Below are positions 1 through 8,541 of a stretch of 64,000 nucleotides of DNA, in pieces (position 1 is the stretch's first letter; the number at the start of each line of letters is the position of its first letter). The stretch is from Tenacibaculum mesophilum (GTDB lineage: Bacteria > Bacteroidota > Bacteroidia > Flavobacteriales > Flavobacteriaceae): positions 2,164,001 through 2,228,000 of the forward strand of contig NZ_CP032544.1 in the NCBI RefSeq assembly GCF_003867075.1. The letters run 5' to 3'. Position numbers and translations under genes: made by a program. The notes below the pieces were generated by a model that worked only from the letters and a program-made list of their open reading frames with translations, was not told the origin of the DNA and searched no databases.

Positions 1-1314
1 TCTTACAAAGAAATTATCTCCTTTTATTTCTAATTTAGATTGTCCAATATAATAGTTACGTTGCGCAAACCTTGAAGCAGCTCCTTGAAACATATTATCT
101 CCCATTGCTATTCTTGTAGCTAATTGAATTTCTAATGATTCATCTTTAAAGGGTCTATAATGTAAAGAGGTTGAAAATTTTAAGTTTTTAGATTTGTAAT
201 CTTTAACTAATTCTCTTTCTGAATACCCTTTTCTACTAATATGTGTTCCTACAGGGAAGTTTAATGTAGAATCTTCATCTAGTGATGAAGCATCTAAATA
301 CCCTAAATATACAAGCACAGGAGTTGAGCTAGCTAAATCAGCAAAATCTTCATCTCCATACATATTTATACCATCATAATCTAAGCTTAAAGGAGCATCA
401 AAACTTCCATTAATAATTTCGTTGGTATCAATTCTTTTGTTTCTATTGTCGGTAGCATGCCATTCTTCTGCTTCAAAATAAGAGAAGTTTACTTTTGCAG
501 CGAAAGCATCACTAAACTTATAGGCCATTCGAGTACTTACATCATAAAAAGGACTGTTTCCTGCTGCTTCTTGACTGGTCATTCCTCCTTTTGCTAAAAC
601 ACTTATTCCTGTATGATTAAAAGGGTTTTTGGTATCCATTATCATAATACCATTATAAGCATTGGCACCATATAATGCTGAAGATGCTCCTGGTAGTATC
701 TCTACACTTAAAATGTCTAGTTCTGATACACCAGATAAATTACCAGCACTAGTATTTAAAGCTGGTGCTGCTGTATCCATACCATCTACTAACTGAACAA
801 ACCTTGAATTATTAAAATCAGCAAATCCTCTAGTATTTATAGATTTGTATCCATAACTAACTTCTCTAGCATCAACACCTTTTAAGTTTACCAAGGCATC
901 ATAAAATGAATTTGAGCTACTCTTTTTAATATCGGTTAACCCTAATCTTTCTATGGTAACAGGAGATTCAATAATTTTTTCTGGTGTTCTAGAAGCTGAT
1001 ATAACGACTTGGTCTAATAACAAGTTTTCTTTTAAAACAACATTTATTTTTTTCTCGAAAGAAACAATTGAAACCTCTTCTGTATTAAACCCAAAAGCAG
1101 AAATTGTTATTGTTTGAGGTAACGTATTGCTCGGTAAAAGGATTGAGAAATTTCCTTCTTCATCTGAAACAACAAATGTTTCTCCATTTGAAATTTTTGC
1201 ATTGTAAAACGGTTCTAAATATTCATCATACACAGAACCTGATATTTTTACCTGAGCATAACTTGATAGCATAGCCAAGGTAAAAACAATCATTACTAAT
1301 TGTTTTTTTAACAT
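1..1314 (-). CDS. TonB-dependent outer-membrane receptor, N-terminal part (runs off the left edge)
   Basis: The first 438 codons read openly from an ATG at 1314 to the window edge. A signal peptide ends near residue 20 (SSYAQ). Residues about 22-105 look like a carboxypeptidase-regulatory-like beta domain (SGSVYDEYLEPFYNA). The plug follows from about 120, with the typical LYGANAYNGIMIMDTK segment, and then the start of the beta barrel. Such receptors import large or scarce ligands across the outer membrane using energy passed on by TonB. The substrate cannot be read from this part; no SusD partner is visible here. It lies 18 bases downstream of the TonB-C gene on the same strand, so the two probably share a transcript. 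Confidence 0.9.
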   Translation of the reverse strand, partial: MLKKQLVMIVFTLAMLSSYAQVKISGSVYDEYLEPFYNAKISNGETFVVSDEEGNFSILLPSNTLPQTITISAFGFNTEEVSIVSFEKKINVVLKENLLLDQVVISASRTPEKIIESPVTIERLGLTDIKKSSSNSFYDALVNLKGVDAREVSYGYKSINTRGFADFNNSRFVQLVDGMDTAAPALNTSAGNLSGVSELDILSVEILPGASSALYGANAYNGIMIMDTKNPFNHTGISVLAKGGMTSQEAAGNSPFYDVSTRMAYKFSDAFAAKVNFSYFEAEEWHATDNRNKRIDTNEIINGSFDAPLSLDYDGINMYGDEDFADLASSTPVLVYLGYLDASSLDEDSTLNFPVGTHISRKGYSERELVKDYKSKNLKFSTSLHYRPFKDESLEIQLATRIAMGDNMFQGAASRFAQRNYYIGQSKLEIKGDNFFVR

Positions 1315-1332
1315 TTTAAATTTAATTGATTT

Positions 1333-2064
1333 TTATTCTTCTAATGAAAAGTTTATTGGAAAACCATATTTTACAGGTACACGTTTTCCATTATTTTTCC
1401 CTGGTTCGAAGCGAGGTAGCATAGATACCACTCGTTTTGCTTCTTCATTAAGAATTTCTCCTCCGTCAGGGCCTAAAGTTTTAATATTTGTTACATAACC
1501 ATCTCTATCTATAACGAAACGAATCCAAACTTCTCCTTGAATTTGGTTTCTTACAGCTTCTCCTGGATAGCGAAAATGTTTATTAATGTGATTAACCATC
1601 TCTAAATTAAAACAATCAAGTCTCTCTTTTTTCTTGGTATTTTTACATTTATCAAAAGAAGGTATTTTTTCTGTATAATAAAGTTTAGTTGCTTTTGATA
1701 ACTCTTCTTTAGATAACATTTCTGTTATTCTTGTTAAATTATTTTCATACCCTGATGTTAGGTTTTTATTTTCAATATCTACAGGTTGTGTAGTTGAAAC
1801 CTCGTTAACATTTAAAGTACTAACTGAATTTATAGCTTGTGCCTTTTTTTTAAGGACTCTTTTTTTAAGATATCTTTTGCTTGCTGATATTTTAACTTTA
1901 ATTTGTCTATCTGCCTTTTTCTTTGAGTTTTTTACAGGTTCTATAGTACACTTTGTTATACTATTTACATCCATAAAAGAATCATCTGGAGATTCACACA
2001 CTTCTTTTTGAGCATAAAAACTTAAAGATGACAACAAAAAAATCACTAAAAAATACTTTCTCAT
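1333..2064 (-). CDS. Secreted protein with C-terminal TonB domain (energy-transducer-like)
   Basis: This 243-residue protein has a signal peptide (LSSLSFYAQ), a long lysine-rich middle (residues about 45-80), and a TonB-C domain in roughly the last 80 residues (YPGEAVRNQIQGEVWIRFVI, then PVKYGFPINF). Canonical TonB has an uncleaved N-terminal membrane anchor that contacts ExbB/ExbD. Here the leader looks cleavable and there is no proline-rich spacer. It may therefore be a periplasmic accessory of the receptor encoded 18 bases downstream rather than a full energy transducer; that is inference. A promoter signature lies about 80 bases upstream. Confidence 0.8.
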   Translation of the reverse strand: MRKYFLVIFLLSSLSFYAQKEVCESPDDSFMDVNSITKCTIEPVKNSKKKADRQIKVKISASKRYLKKRVLKKKAQAINSVSTLNVNEVSTTQPVDIENKNLTSGYENNLTRITEMLSKEELSKATKLYYTEKIPSFDKCKNTKKKERLDCFNLEMVNHINKHFRYPGEAVRNQIQGEVWIRFVIDRDGYVTNIKTLGPDGGEILNEEAKRVVSMLPRFEPGKNNGKRVPVKYGFPINFSLEE

Positions 2065-2142
2065 ATAAATAATTATATATTATTAAAATAATAAGGATTA
2101 AGAGTATTCTTACGAATTAGATATCATCGGGGGAACGGCCGG

Positions 2143-2150
2143 CAAAATTA
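2143..2150 (-). promoter_or_regulatory. Probable -7 promoter element for the TonB-C/receptor pair
   Basis: TAATTTTG on the minus strand matches the Bacteroidota -7 consensus TAnnTTTG. No TTG is seen at a suitable -33 position. The predicted transcript would begin in an unusually GC-rich patch at about 2128-2143. Confidence 0.45.
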
Positions 2151-2244
2151 CATGTTTTAAAAATATTATTAAGTATTTTTTTAAAAAAAATAGCTACATT
2201 TATCTTTATTTTTTTTGATATTGATTATCAGTGTTTTAGTCGTT

Positions 2245-2580
2245 TTACTTGCTCCCTAACATTAATAATTCATTACAAACTACTTCTGTTATATAACGTT
2301 TATTACCTTCTTTATCTTCAAAAGAGCGAGAAGTCAATCTACCTTCAATCATTACTTCTTTTCCTTTTTCTAGGTATTTTTCTATTATTTCTGCTGTTTT
2401 ATTCCAAGCAACAATATTATGCCATTGGGTATCGGTTATCTTTTCTCCTTGTGCATTTTTATAAGTCTCATTAGTTGCAATAGCAAATTTTGCTAGTTTC
2501 TTTCCAGAATCTAAAGTGATGATTTCTGGAGTGTTTCCTAAATTACCTATTAACTGTACTCTGTTTTTTAGTGCGTTCAT
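2245..2580 (-). CDS. ssb: Single-stranded DNA-binding protein, short form
   Basis: A 111-residue OB-fold SSB: it opens NRVQLIGNLGNTPE and carries WHNIVAWNKTAE, then GKEVMIEGRLTSRSFEDKEG, all typical of bacterial SSB. It coats single-stranded DNA during replication, repair or recombination. The protein ends at LLMLGSK right after the OB fold, so the flexible linker and acidic tip (DDDLPF-type) that recruit partner proteins are missing. Main replicative SSBs in this group are longer and keep the tip, so this is probably a second, accessory SSB. It stands alone on the minus strand, divergent from the GNAT gene. Confidence 0.9.
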   Translation of the reverse strand: MNALKNRVQLIGNLGNTPEIITLDSGKKLAKFAIATNETYKNAQGEKITDTQWHNIVAWNKTAEIIEKYLEKGKEVMIEGRLTSRSFEDKEGNKRYITEVVCNELLMLGSK

Positions 2581-2723
2581 AATATTTTTTTAATGTTAAA
2601 CAGTTAAGAATTTGCCATTCAAACGAATTGACTCTGCAAAGATGATACAGCATGCAAATTAAAAACGATTAGTAAACATTTGTTTTCGTTTGTAATTGAA
2701 TGTAATCGTTTAATTATATTTTA

Positions 2724-2731
2724 TACCTTTG
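2724..2731 (+). promoter_or_regulatory. Probable -7 promoter element for the GNAT/zinc-ribbon pair
   Basis: TACCTTTG matches TAnnTTTG and lies 16 bases before the ATG at 2748, implying a very short leader. The nearest TTG is 25 bases further upstream, which is longer than usual. Confidence 0.5.
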
Positions 2732-2747
2732 AAAACAAACATTTAGC

Positions 2748-3290
2748 ATGAAATTTTATTTAGAAACCGAACGTTTAATTTTAAGAGAATTTAGAGAAAG
2801 TGAAACAGAAGGGGTTTTTGAGTTAGATTCTAATCCTGAAGTGCATAAATATTTAGGAAAGAATCCTATAACAACTTACAAACAAGCTGAAGACATTATA
2901 ACCTTTTTTGAAGAACAATATAAAGAAAGGGGTATTGGTAGGTTTGCGGCTTTTGAAAAAGCATCAGGAGAATTCATAGGATGGTCTGGATTAAAACTCA
3001 ACACGGGAGAAAAAGAAGCATTAAATGGTTTTACTAATTTTATTGATATTGGTTATCGTTTTATTCCGCGTTTTTGGGGTAAAGGTTATGCTTCCGAATC
3101 TGCTTTTGCTTGTTTAGACTTCGGTTTTAAACAAATGAATTATGATATTATTTATGGTGCAGCTGATGTAGAAAATATTGGTTCTAACAAAATTCTACAA
3201 AAAATAGGATTACAGTTTATAAACCAGTTTGGTTATAAGGGTGTAGATGTTAACTGGTACGAACTTAAAAAATCAGATTATGGAAAATAA
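2748..3290 (+). CDS. GNAT-family N-acetyltransferase (RimJ/RimL type)
   Basis: The 180-residue protein begins LETERLILREFRESE, the standard opening of RimJ/RimL-like acetyltransferases. It carries the acetyl-CoA loop RFWGKGYASESAFACLDFGF near residues 107-126 and ends with the usual ENIGSNKILQKIGL segment. It should move an acetyl group from acetyl-CoA to an amine in the cytoplasm. The acceptor (ribosomal protein, other protein, small molecule) cannot be told from sequence. The next gene starts inside its last codons (11-base overlap), indicating co-transcription. Confidence 0.85.
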   Translation: MKFYLETERLILREFRESETEGVFELDSNPEVHKYLGKNPITTYKQAEDIITFFEEQYKERGIGRFAAFEKASGEFIGWSGLKLNTGEKEALNGFTNFIDIGYRFIPRFWGKGYASESAFACLDFGFKQMNYDIIYGAADVENIGSNKILQKIGLQFINQFGYKGVDVNWYELKKSDYGK

Positions 3291-3630
3291 AAAATGTTTA
3301 GAGTGTGGTGAGAAAGTAATTGGAAGAATTGATAAAAAATTCTGTTCCGATTACTGCCGAAACGCCTTTAATAATAAAGTTAATAAAGAAAGTAAGAACC
3401 TAATACGAAACACCAACAACCGCTTACGAAAAAACTATAAAATTCTTTCCGAATTAAATACTTCTGGTAAAACAAAAGTAACCCGTCGTAAATTATTTGA
3501 TAGAGGTTTTGACTTTAAATTTATTACATCCCTTTATACTACAAAAACAGGAAACACCTATTTTTATGTATACGACCAAGGATATTTAGAGTTGGATAAT
3601 GAAATTTATTTATTGGTAAAACAAGATTAA
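3280..3630 (+). CDS. Small zinc-ribbon protein, conserved in Flavobacteria
   Basis: The ATG at 3280 overlaps the end of the acetyltransferase gene by 11 bases and gives a 116-residue product. An N-terminal zinc ribbon is clear: CLECGEK, then KFCSDYCRNAFNN, supplying four cysteines. A basic segment (NTNNRLRKNYKIL) and a C-terminal beta-rich part (TGNTYFYVYDQGYLEL) follow. The fold suggests nucleic-acid or protein binding; no enzymatic function is recognised. An upstream in-frame start at 3247 would add 11 residues but lies deep inside the preceding gene and is less likely. The stop codon abuts the stop of the convergent CBS gene with no intervening base. Confidence 0.75.
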   Translation: MENKKCLECGEKVIGRIDKKFCSDYCRNAFNNKVNKESKNLIRNTNNRLRKNYKILSELNTSGKTKVTRRKLFDRGFDFKFITSLYTTKTGNTYFYVYDQGYLELDNEIYLLVKQD

Positions 3631-4098
3631 TTACTTCCACGTATTCCCTTTTAATTTCATGGCTGCAATAAGTACATCTTTTTGACTGATTTGTCCTGCT
3701 AGCTTACCATTTTGAACAATAGGGAAACGTCTTCTACGTGATTGTAAAAATTTATTGGCAGCATCTAAAATATTCATATTACCATCAATCGTTTCAACTT
3801 CTTTCACCATGGCTTTTCCAACGGTATTGTTCTTACCTGTTGGTGAGTTGTGATACCTGCTTTCTGATATTTGTTTTATACAATCACCTTCTGAAATAAT
3901 TCCTACCAATTCATTTTTTTCATTAACAACAGGTCCTCCCGATATTTTATGCTTAATAAGTATATCTATCGCATCTTCAATAGGTTGTTCTTCTTTAAAT
4001 GTAATTAACTTTGTGCTCATATAATCTGATACTAGCATTGGCACCTTCTCTTCTTGTGGTGTACTCGATCTCTTTCCTTGAAAACTTTTAATTGCCAT
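3631..4098 (-). CDS. CBS-domain pair protein
   Basis: A 155-residue protein made almost wholly of two CBS motifs: MSTKLITFKEEQPIEDAIDI near residues 27-46, with GIISEGDCIKQI, and MVKEVETIDGNMNILDAANK near 97-116, with GQISQKDVLIAA. Tandem CBS domains form a Bateman module that binds adenine nucleotides or S-adenosylmethionine and usually regulates another protein. No catalytic domain is attached, so the partner is unknown. It is a single-gene unit convergent with the zinc-ribbon gene; the two stop codons are directly adjacent at 3630/3631. Confidence 0.9.
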   Translation of the reverse strand: MAIKSFQGKRSSTPQEEKVPMLVSDYMSTKLITFKEEQPIEDAIDILIKHKISGGPVVNEKNELVGIISEGDCIKQISESRYHNSPTGKNNTVGKAMVKEVETIDGNMNILDAANKFLQSRRRRFPIVQNGKLAGQISQKDVLIAAMKLKGNTWK

Positions 4099-4198
4099 AA
4101 TCTTAAAATTTGCTATTAAATATACTGATTTTTAATTGATTATGTTTTTTCTTCTTAAAAAATAAATTACTTACTTTTATAAATACTAAAGTCCTACT

Positions 4199-6499
4199 AT
4201 GAAATCATCAAGAAATTACCTGGCAGTTCTCATTATTATTTTAACCGTTTACTGGAGTTTTTACACTATACTTCCAAGTGCAACTTCTTCAAAAAAAGAA
4301 ATTAGTGCTACTGAGTTTTCAATAGATAATGCACTGTATCATTTAAAAAACATCTCTCAAAAACCGCATCATACAGGTTCTGAAGAACACAAAAATGTAC
4401 AAAATTATCTAGTTCAAGAGTTACAAAAACTGAATTTAGAGCCTGAAATTCAATATCAAACTGCTATTAATAAAAAATGGAGGGCAGCAACTACTACAGA
4501 AAATATTATTGCTAAAATTAAAGGAACTGAGAACGGCAAAGCTTTATTACTTTTAACTCATTACGACTCTAATCCACACTCCTCTTTAGGTGCAAGTGAC
4601 GCTGGCTCTGGTGTCGTAACTATTTTAGAAGGTATAAGAGCTTACCTAGCCGCAAATAAGACGCCTAAAAACGATATTATTATACTTTTTTCGGATGCTG
4701 AAGAATTAGGACTTTTAGGAGCACAAGCTTTTGTTGAAAATCATCCTTGGGCAAAAGATGTTGGGTTAGTGCTAAATTTTGAAGCTCGTGGTAGCGGTGG
4801 TTCTAGTTATATGTTGATGGAAACTAATGGGAAAAACAAAACGTTATTAACTGAATTTTTAAATGCAAATCCAAATTATCCAGCTGCCAACTCTTTAATG
4901 TATGATGTATATAAAAAGCTTCCTAACGATACCGATTTAACTGTTTTTAGAGAAAAAGGGAATATTAACGGGTTTAATTTTGCTTTTATTGATGATCATT
5001 TTGACTATCACACCGAACAAGATTCCTACGAAAGATTAAATAGAGAAACACTCTTACATCAAGCAGATTATTTTACCACTTCGTTAAACTATTTTGCAAA
5101 TGCTGATTTAACGAACTTAAACAGTGACACTGATTACATTTATGTAAACTTTCCTTTTACTAAGTTACTAACGTACCCGTTTTCTTGGGTGCTGCCAATG
5201 CTAATCATTGCCTTTTTGTTATTTATAGTGCTGGTTGTGGTAGGTATATACAAGAAGAAGATGACTGTAATAGGTCTTTTAAAAGGTTTTATTCCTTATA
5301 TACTATCTTTAGTATTGTGCATCGCTATTTCATACGGACTGTGGCAATTATTGTTGATTATCCATCCACAATATACCGATATGCTGCATGGTTTTACCTA
5401 TAACGGATATCAATACATTATTGCTTTTGTTCTTTTAAATCTTTGGATTCTTTTTAAAGTATATAATAAGCTAAAAGAAGCCAAAGCCATCGATTTACTA
5501 ATCGCTCCCATAACTTTTGGATTAGTTATAAATGTTATAATTTACATGAATTTACCAGGGGCTGGTTTCTTTATTATTCCTGTTTTCGCTTCTTTATTCA
5601 TTTTAGTAATCTTACTTTTCATGAATATTAACAAAGCATCTAGAGCTGCGTTATTTGCAATTATATCTATTCCTAGTATATATATGATTGCTCCTATGGT
5701 TCAGTTATTTCCTGTAGCGTTAGGTTTAAAAACATTATTTATTTCTGCCATACTTTTAGTGTTTCTTTTCGGATTGATGCTTCCTGTTTTTTATCAGGAA
5801 AAAACTAAAAACGGATGGCAAACATTAACTGGTTTTCTTGCGTTATTATTCTTTGGTTATGCAACATTTAATAGCGGTTTTTCAATAGAAAAGAAAAAGC
5901 CTAATAGCTTAGTTTTTATTCAAAATTCTGACTCTAACTCCTCGTATTGGGCAAGTCATAATAAAACATTAGATGGGTATACGAAACAATATTTTAACGA
6001 TGAATCTAAACAAGGTGGTGCCGATTTAATGGCTGGAAAAAGTAAATACAACACTTCTTTTAATTATTACCAAAAAGCAGAAAATAAAAACATTCGTATT
6101 TCTAACATCAAGATTCATCAAGATACCATTATTAATAGTCAACGAAATGTTTCATTCACAATTACACCTACGCGAAACATTGATAAATATGAGTTGTACA
6201 CAAATACCCAAATAGAGTTAACTAATTTTACTGTTAACGGAACTTTGTACGATAAAGGAAAAGCCTTTACGGCCGATAAAGGAACGCTATTAATTTATCA
6301 AATGGCAAATACTGATAAGGATTTGACTATTTCTTTTACAATTGATAAAAATACCCAACCTGATATTGTAATTAATGAAATATCTAATGATTTATTATCG
6401 CATCCTAAGTTTACTATACGACCTAGAAGTGAAATAATGATGCCAATGCCTTTTGTGGTTAACGATGCTATTATTTGTACTCGAAAACTTAAATTATAG
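4199..6499 (+). CDS. Membrane-bound M28-family zinc aminopeptidase-like protein
   Basis: Predicted length 766 residues. An N-terminal membrane helix (LAVLIIILTVYW) anchors an extracytoplasmic M28 domain. Candidate zinc ligands are visible: H121 in LLTHYDS, D134 in ASDAG, E168/E169 in SDAEELG, E195 in NFEARG and H271 in DYHTEQD. Residues about 325-570 hold around eight hydrophobic helices, and the last about 190 residues form a soluble domain. This resembles the vacuolar Pff1-type M28 layout (soluble peptidase, membrane block, soluble tail). It should cleave peptides or amino-terminal residues outside the cytoplasm; the substrate is unknown. A strong bidirectional hairpin follows it. Confidence 0.88.
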   Translation: MKSSRNYLAVLIIILTVYWSFYTILPSATSSKKEISATEFSIDNALYHLKNISQKPHHTGSEEHKNVQNYLVQELQKLNLEPEIQYQTAINKKWRAATTTENIIAKIKGTENGKALLLLTHYDSNPHSSLGASDAGSGVVTILEGIRAYLAANKTPKNDIIILFSDAEELGLLGAQAFVENHPWAKDVGLVLNFEARGSGGSSYMLMETNGKNKTLLTEFLNANPNYPAANSLMYDVYKKLPNDTDLTVFREKGNINGFNFAFIDDHFDYHTEQDSYERLNRETLLHQADYFTTSLNYFANADLTNLNSDTDYIYVNFPFTKLLTYPFSWVLPMLIIAFLLFIVLVVVGIYKKKMTVIGLLKGFIPYILSLVLCIAISYGLWQLLLIIHPQYTDMLHGFTYNGYQYIIAFVLLNLWILFKVYNKLKEAKAIDLLIAPITFGLVINVIIYMNLPGAGFFIIPVFASLFILVILLFMNINKASRAALFAIISIPSIYMIAPMVQLFPVALGLKTLFISAILLVFLFGLMLPVFYQEKTKNGWQTLTGFLALLFFGYATFNSGFSIEKKKPNSLVFIQNSDSNSSYWASHNKTLDGYTKQYFNDESKQGGADLMAGKSKYNTSFNYYQKAENKNIRISNIKIHQDTIINSQRNVSFTITPTRNIDKYELYTNTQIELTNFTVNGTLYDKGKAFTADKGTLLIYQMANTDKDLTISFTIDKNTQPDIVINEISNDLLSHPKFTIRPRSEIMMPMPFVVNDAIICTRKLKL

Positions 6500-6502
6500 A
6501 AT

Positions 6503-6538
6503 ATACAAAAGCTCAACTTAAAAGTTGAGCTTTTGTAT
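6503..6538. terminator. Bidirectional terminator between the M28 gene and pyk
   Basis: A 17-bp perfect inverted repeat (ATACAAAAGCTCAACTT) with a two-base loop. A-runs on the left arm and T-runs on the right allow termination in both directions, serving two convergent genes. Confidence 0.85.
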
Positions 6539-6555
6539 AATTTTATTGCCTTTAT

Positions 6556-7983
6556 TTAGTCAATATGAGAAACACGTAATGTGTTTACCATACCTTTTGC
6601 TTTTACAGGCATTGATGATAAGTTTATCATAAAATCTCCTGTTTTTACATAGCCTTTTTCTTTAGCTATTTCGTTAATATCTTCAATAGTATCATCGGTA
6701 CTTAGTTCTCTATCGTAAAAATAGGCTCTAACCCCCCACAGAAGGTTTAACTTTCCTAAGATTCTTTTCTCAGATGAAAACGCTAATACGTGTGATTTTG
6801 GTCTCCAAGCAGAAATTTGAAAAGCAGTATATCCACTATTAGTTAAAGTCGATATTGCTGCCGCATTAATATCATCTGCCATAAGAGCTGCATGATGGCA
6901 TACAGATTTAGTTATAAATCTTTTGGTACGGATGTGAGGTGGCTCTTGCGGAACTTTTATTAAATCTGAAAATTCTACACTTCCAATAATTTCTGTCATT
7001 TTTTGAATAACTCTTATTGGGTGTTTTCCTACTGAAGTTTCCCCTGAAAGCATTACAGCATCTGCACCATCCATAATAGAGTTTGCTACATCATTTACCT
7101 CTGCTCTTGTTGGTACAGAGTTTTCAATCATGGTTTCCATCATTTGAGTAGCAATAATTACCGGAATTCTTGCTTGCTTAGCTCTACGGACTAACATTTT
7201 TTGAATTAATGGTACATCTTGCATTGGTACTTCAACTCCTAAATCACCACGCGCTACCATTAAACCGTCGCAATACGGGATTAAAGCATCTATATTTTCA
7301 ACAGCTTCAGGTTTTTCTATTTTTGCTATTACAGGAACTCTATAACGTGATTTCTGTTTAATGATATCACGCAAAATACGTAAGTCTTCAGGTGTTCGTA
7401 CAAATGAAAGAGCTATCCAATCTACTTCTTGCTCTAATGCGAAAACTACATCTTTTTTATCCTTTTCTGTTAAAGCTGGTAAAGAAATTTTAGTGTTTGG
7501 AAGATTAACTCCTTTTTTAGATTTTAATGCTCCTCCTACTATTACTTTGGTAACAACTTCATTTTCTTTATTTGTTGCTGTTACTTCAAACATCAGTTTA
7601 CCATCATCAACTAAAATCTTCTCTCCTACTTTTACATCTTTAGGAAAATGCTGATAGGTCATAAAAGCTTTCTCTTGTGTTCCTTCACATTTTTCGGTGG
7701 TAAAAGTAAACGTATCACCTGCTTTTAATTCTACTCCCTCTTGCATTACACCAACTCTAAGCTTTGGCCCTTGTAAATCTGCTAATATTGCTACGTTATA
7801 ACCTCTTTCATCATTTATTTCACGTATTTGACGTATGCGTTCTTTTACTACTTCATAATCGGCATGTGAAAAATTAATTCTAAAAACATTTACACCAGCT
7901 GCTGCCATATTGGCCAAAATTTCTTTTGTATTTGTTGCTGGTCCTAATGTTGCTACAATTTTTGTTTTCTTGTTGTGTGGCAT
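6556..7983 (-). CDS. pyk: Pyruvate kinase
   Basis: The 475-residue enzyme converts phosphoenolpyruvate and ADP to pyruvate and ATP, the last step of glycolysis. Recognisable segments are KTKIVATLGPAT at the N-terminus, FRINFSHAD, ILADLQGPKLRVG, the catalytic region VIAKIEKPEAVENID, VARGDLGVEVP, and the substrate/cation site IATQMMETMI with AEVNDVANSIMDGADAVMLS. It lacks the extra C-terminal PEP-utiliser domain of some bacilli. It is the last gene of a run from acpP, three bases after the IPExxxVDY gene, so it is probably translated from the same message. Confidence 0.97.
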   Translation of the reverse strand: MPHNKKTKIVATLGPATNTKEILANMAAAGVNVFRINFSHADYEVVKERIRQIREINDERGYNVAILADLQGPKLRVGVMQEGVELKAGDTFTFTTEKCEGTQEKAFMTYQHFPKDVKVGEKILVDDGKLMFEVTATNKENEVVTKVIVGGALKSKKGVNLPNTKISLPALTEKDKKDVVFALEQEVDWIALSFVRTPEDLRILRDIIKQKSRYRVPVIAKIEKPEAVENIDALIPYCDGLMVARGDLGVEVPMQDVPLIQKMLVRRAKQARIPVIIATQMMETMIENSVPTRAEVNDVANSIMDGADAVMLSGETSVGKHPIRVIQKMTEIIGSVEFSDLIKVPQEPPHIRTKRFITKSVCHHAALMADDINAAAISTLTNSGYTAFQISAWRPKSHVLAFSSEKRILGKLNLLWGVRAYFYDRELSTDDTIEDINEIAKEKGYVKTGDFMINLSSMPVKAKGMVNTLRVSHID

Positions 7984-7986
7984 ATA

Positions 7987-8457
7987 TTAAAAAATTAAAA
8001 AATCTTTCGATTTTAATGAATCTACCTCTATTTCATAAGAGGTTATTATTTGAGGGATTTTTTTTATTATGTCTATAATCTTTACAATTGAGTTATGATC
8101 AAAATCTCCTTCTAGTTTTAAGAAAAAGTCAACCTTCTTCTTTTCTGGTATCAAACGTGTAATTGAATCACTTTGATTAAAAAGACTTATTGATTCTGCT
8201 TCAAGAGTTGACTTATATACATTTGCTATTAAAAACCAATCTTGATATAATTTCGTATTAGTATACTCATATATTGCATAAGATGATTGATTTCCTTTTG
8301 TAACAAAATCTAAATCATAAGTTGCTCTATTAAATTTAATTTGTAAAAATTTATTTAGTAAATACGCTAATTTATACTCACTTAGAGTTGTATGAATTCC
8401 AATTAATCTATAATTATAATTAGAAAACTCATCTATATTCACCTCGTAAATAGGCAT
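7987..8457 (-). CDS. IPExxxVDY family protein, unknown function
   Basis: A 156-residue soluble protein carrying the family signature near residues 109-117 (IPEKKKVDF, last position F rather than Y). It has a mixed alpha/beta look, no signal peptide and no membrane segment. The family is confined to Bacteroidota and is regularly found between rnc and pyk, as here. The ORF starts at ATG 8457 after an 84-base gap from rnc and ends three bases before pyk. No function is known; the context suggests a housekeeping role. Confidence 0.82.
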   Translation of the reverse strand: MPIYEVNIDEFSNYNYRLIGIHTTLSEYKLAYLLNKFLQIKFNRATYDLDFVTKGNQSSYAIYEYTNTKLYQDWFLIANVYKSTLEAESISLFNQSDSITRLIPEKKKVDFFLKLEGDFDHNSIVKIIDIIKKIPQIITSYEIEVDSLKSKDFLIF

Positions 8458-8541
8458 AAAAACAATTATTTGCTTTTGCTAAATTAAGAAATGTATAGAA
8501 AATACTATGTAAAATTTATGAAAACGTTTATTGTTTATACG

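Noticed and set aside
5185..5403. Overlapping reading frame inside the M28 gene, and similar frames opposite pyk, PBP, glmS, aspS and others
   Set aside because: They lie within well-supported genes, have no recognisable domain, and their sequence follows from the coding frame of the real gene.
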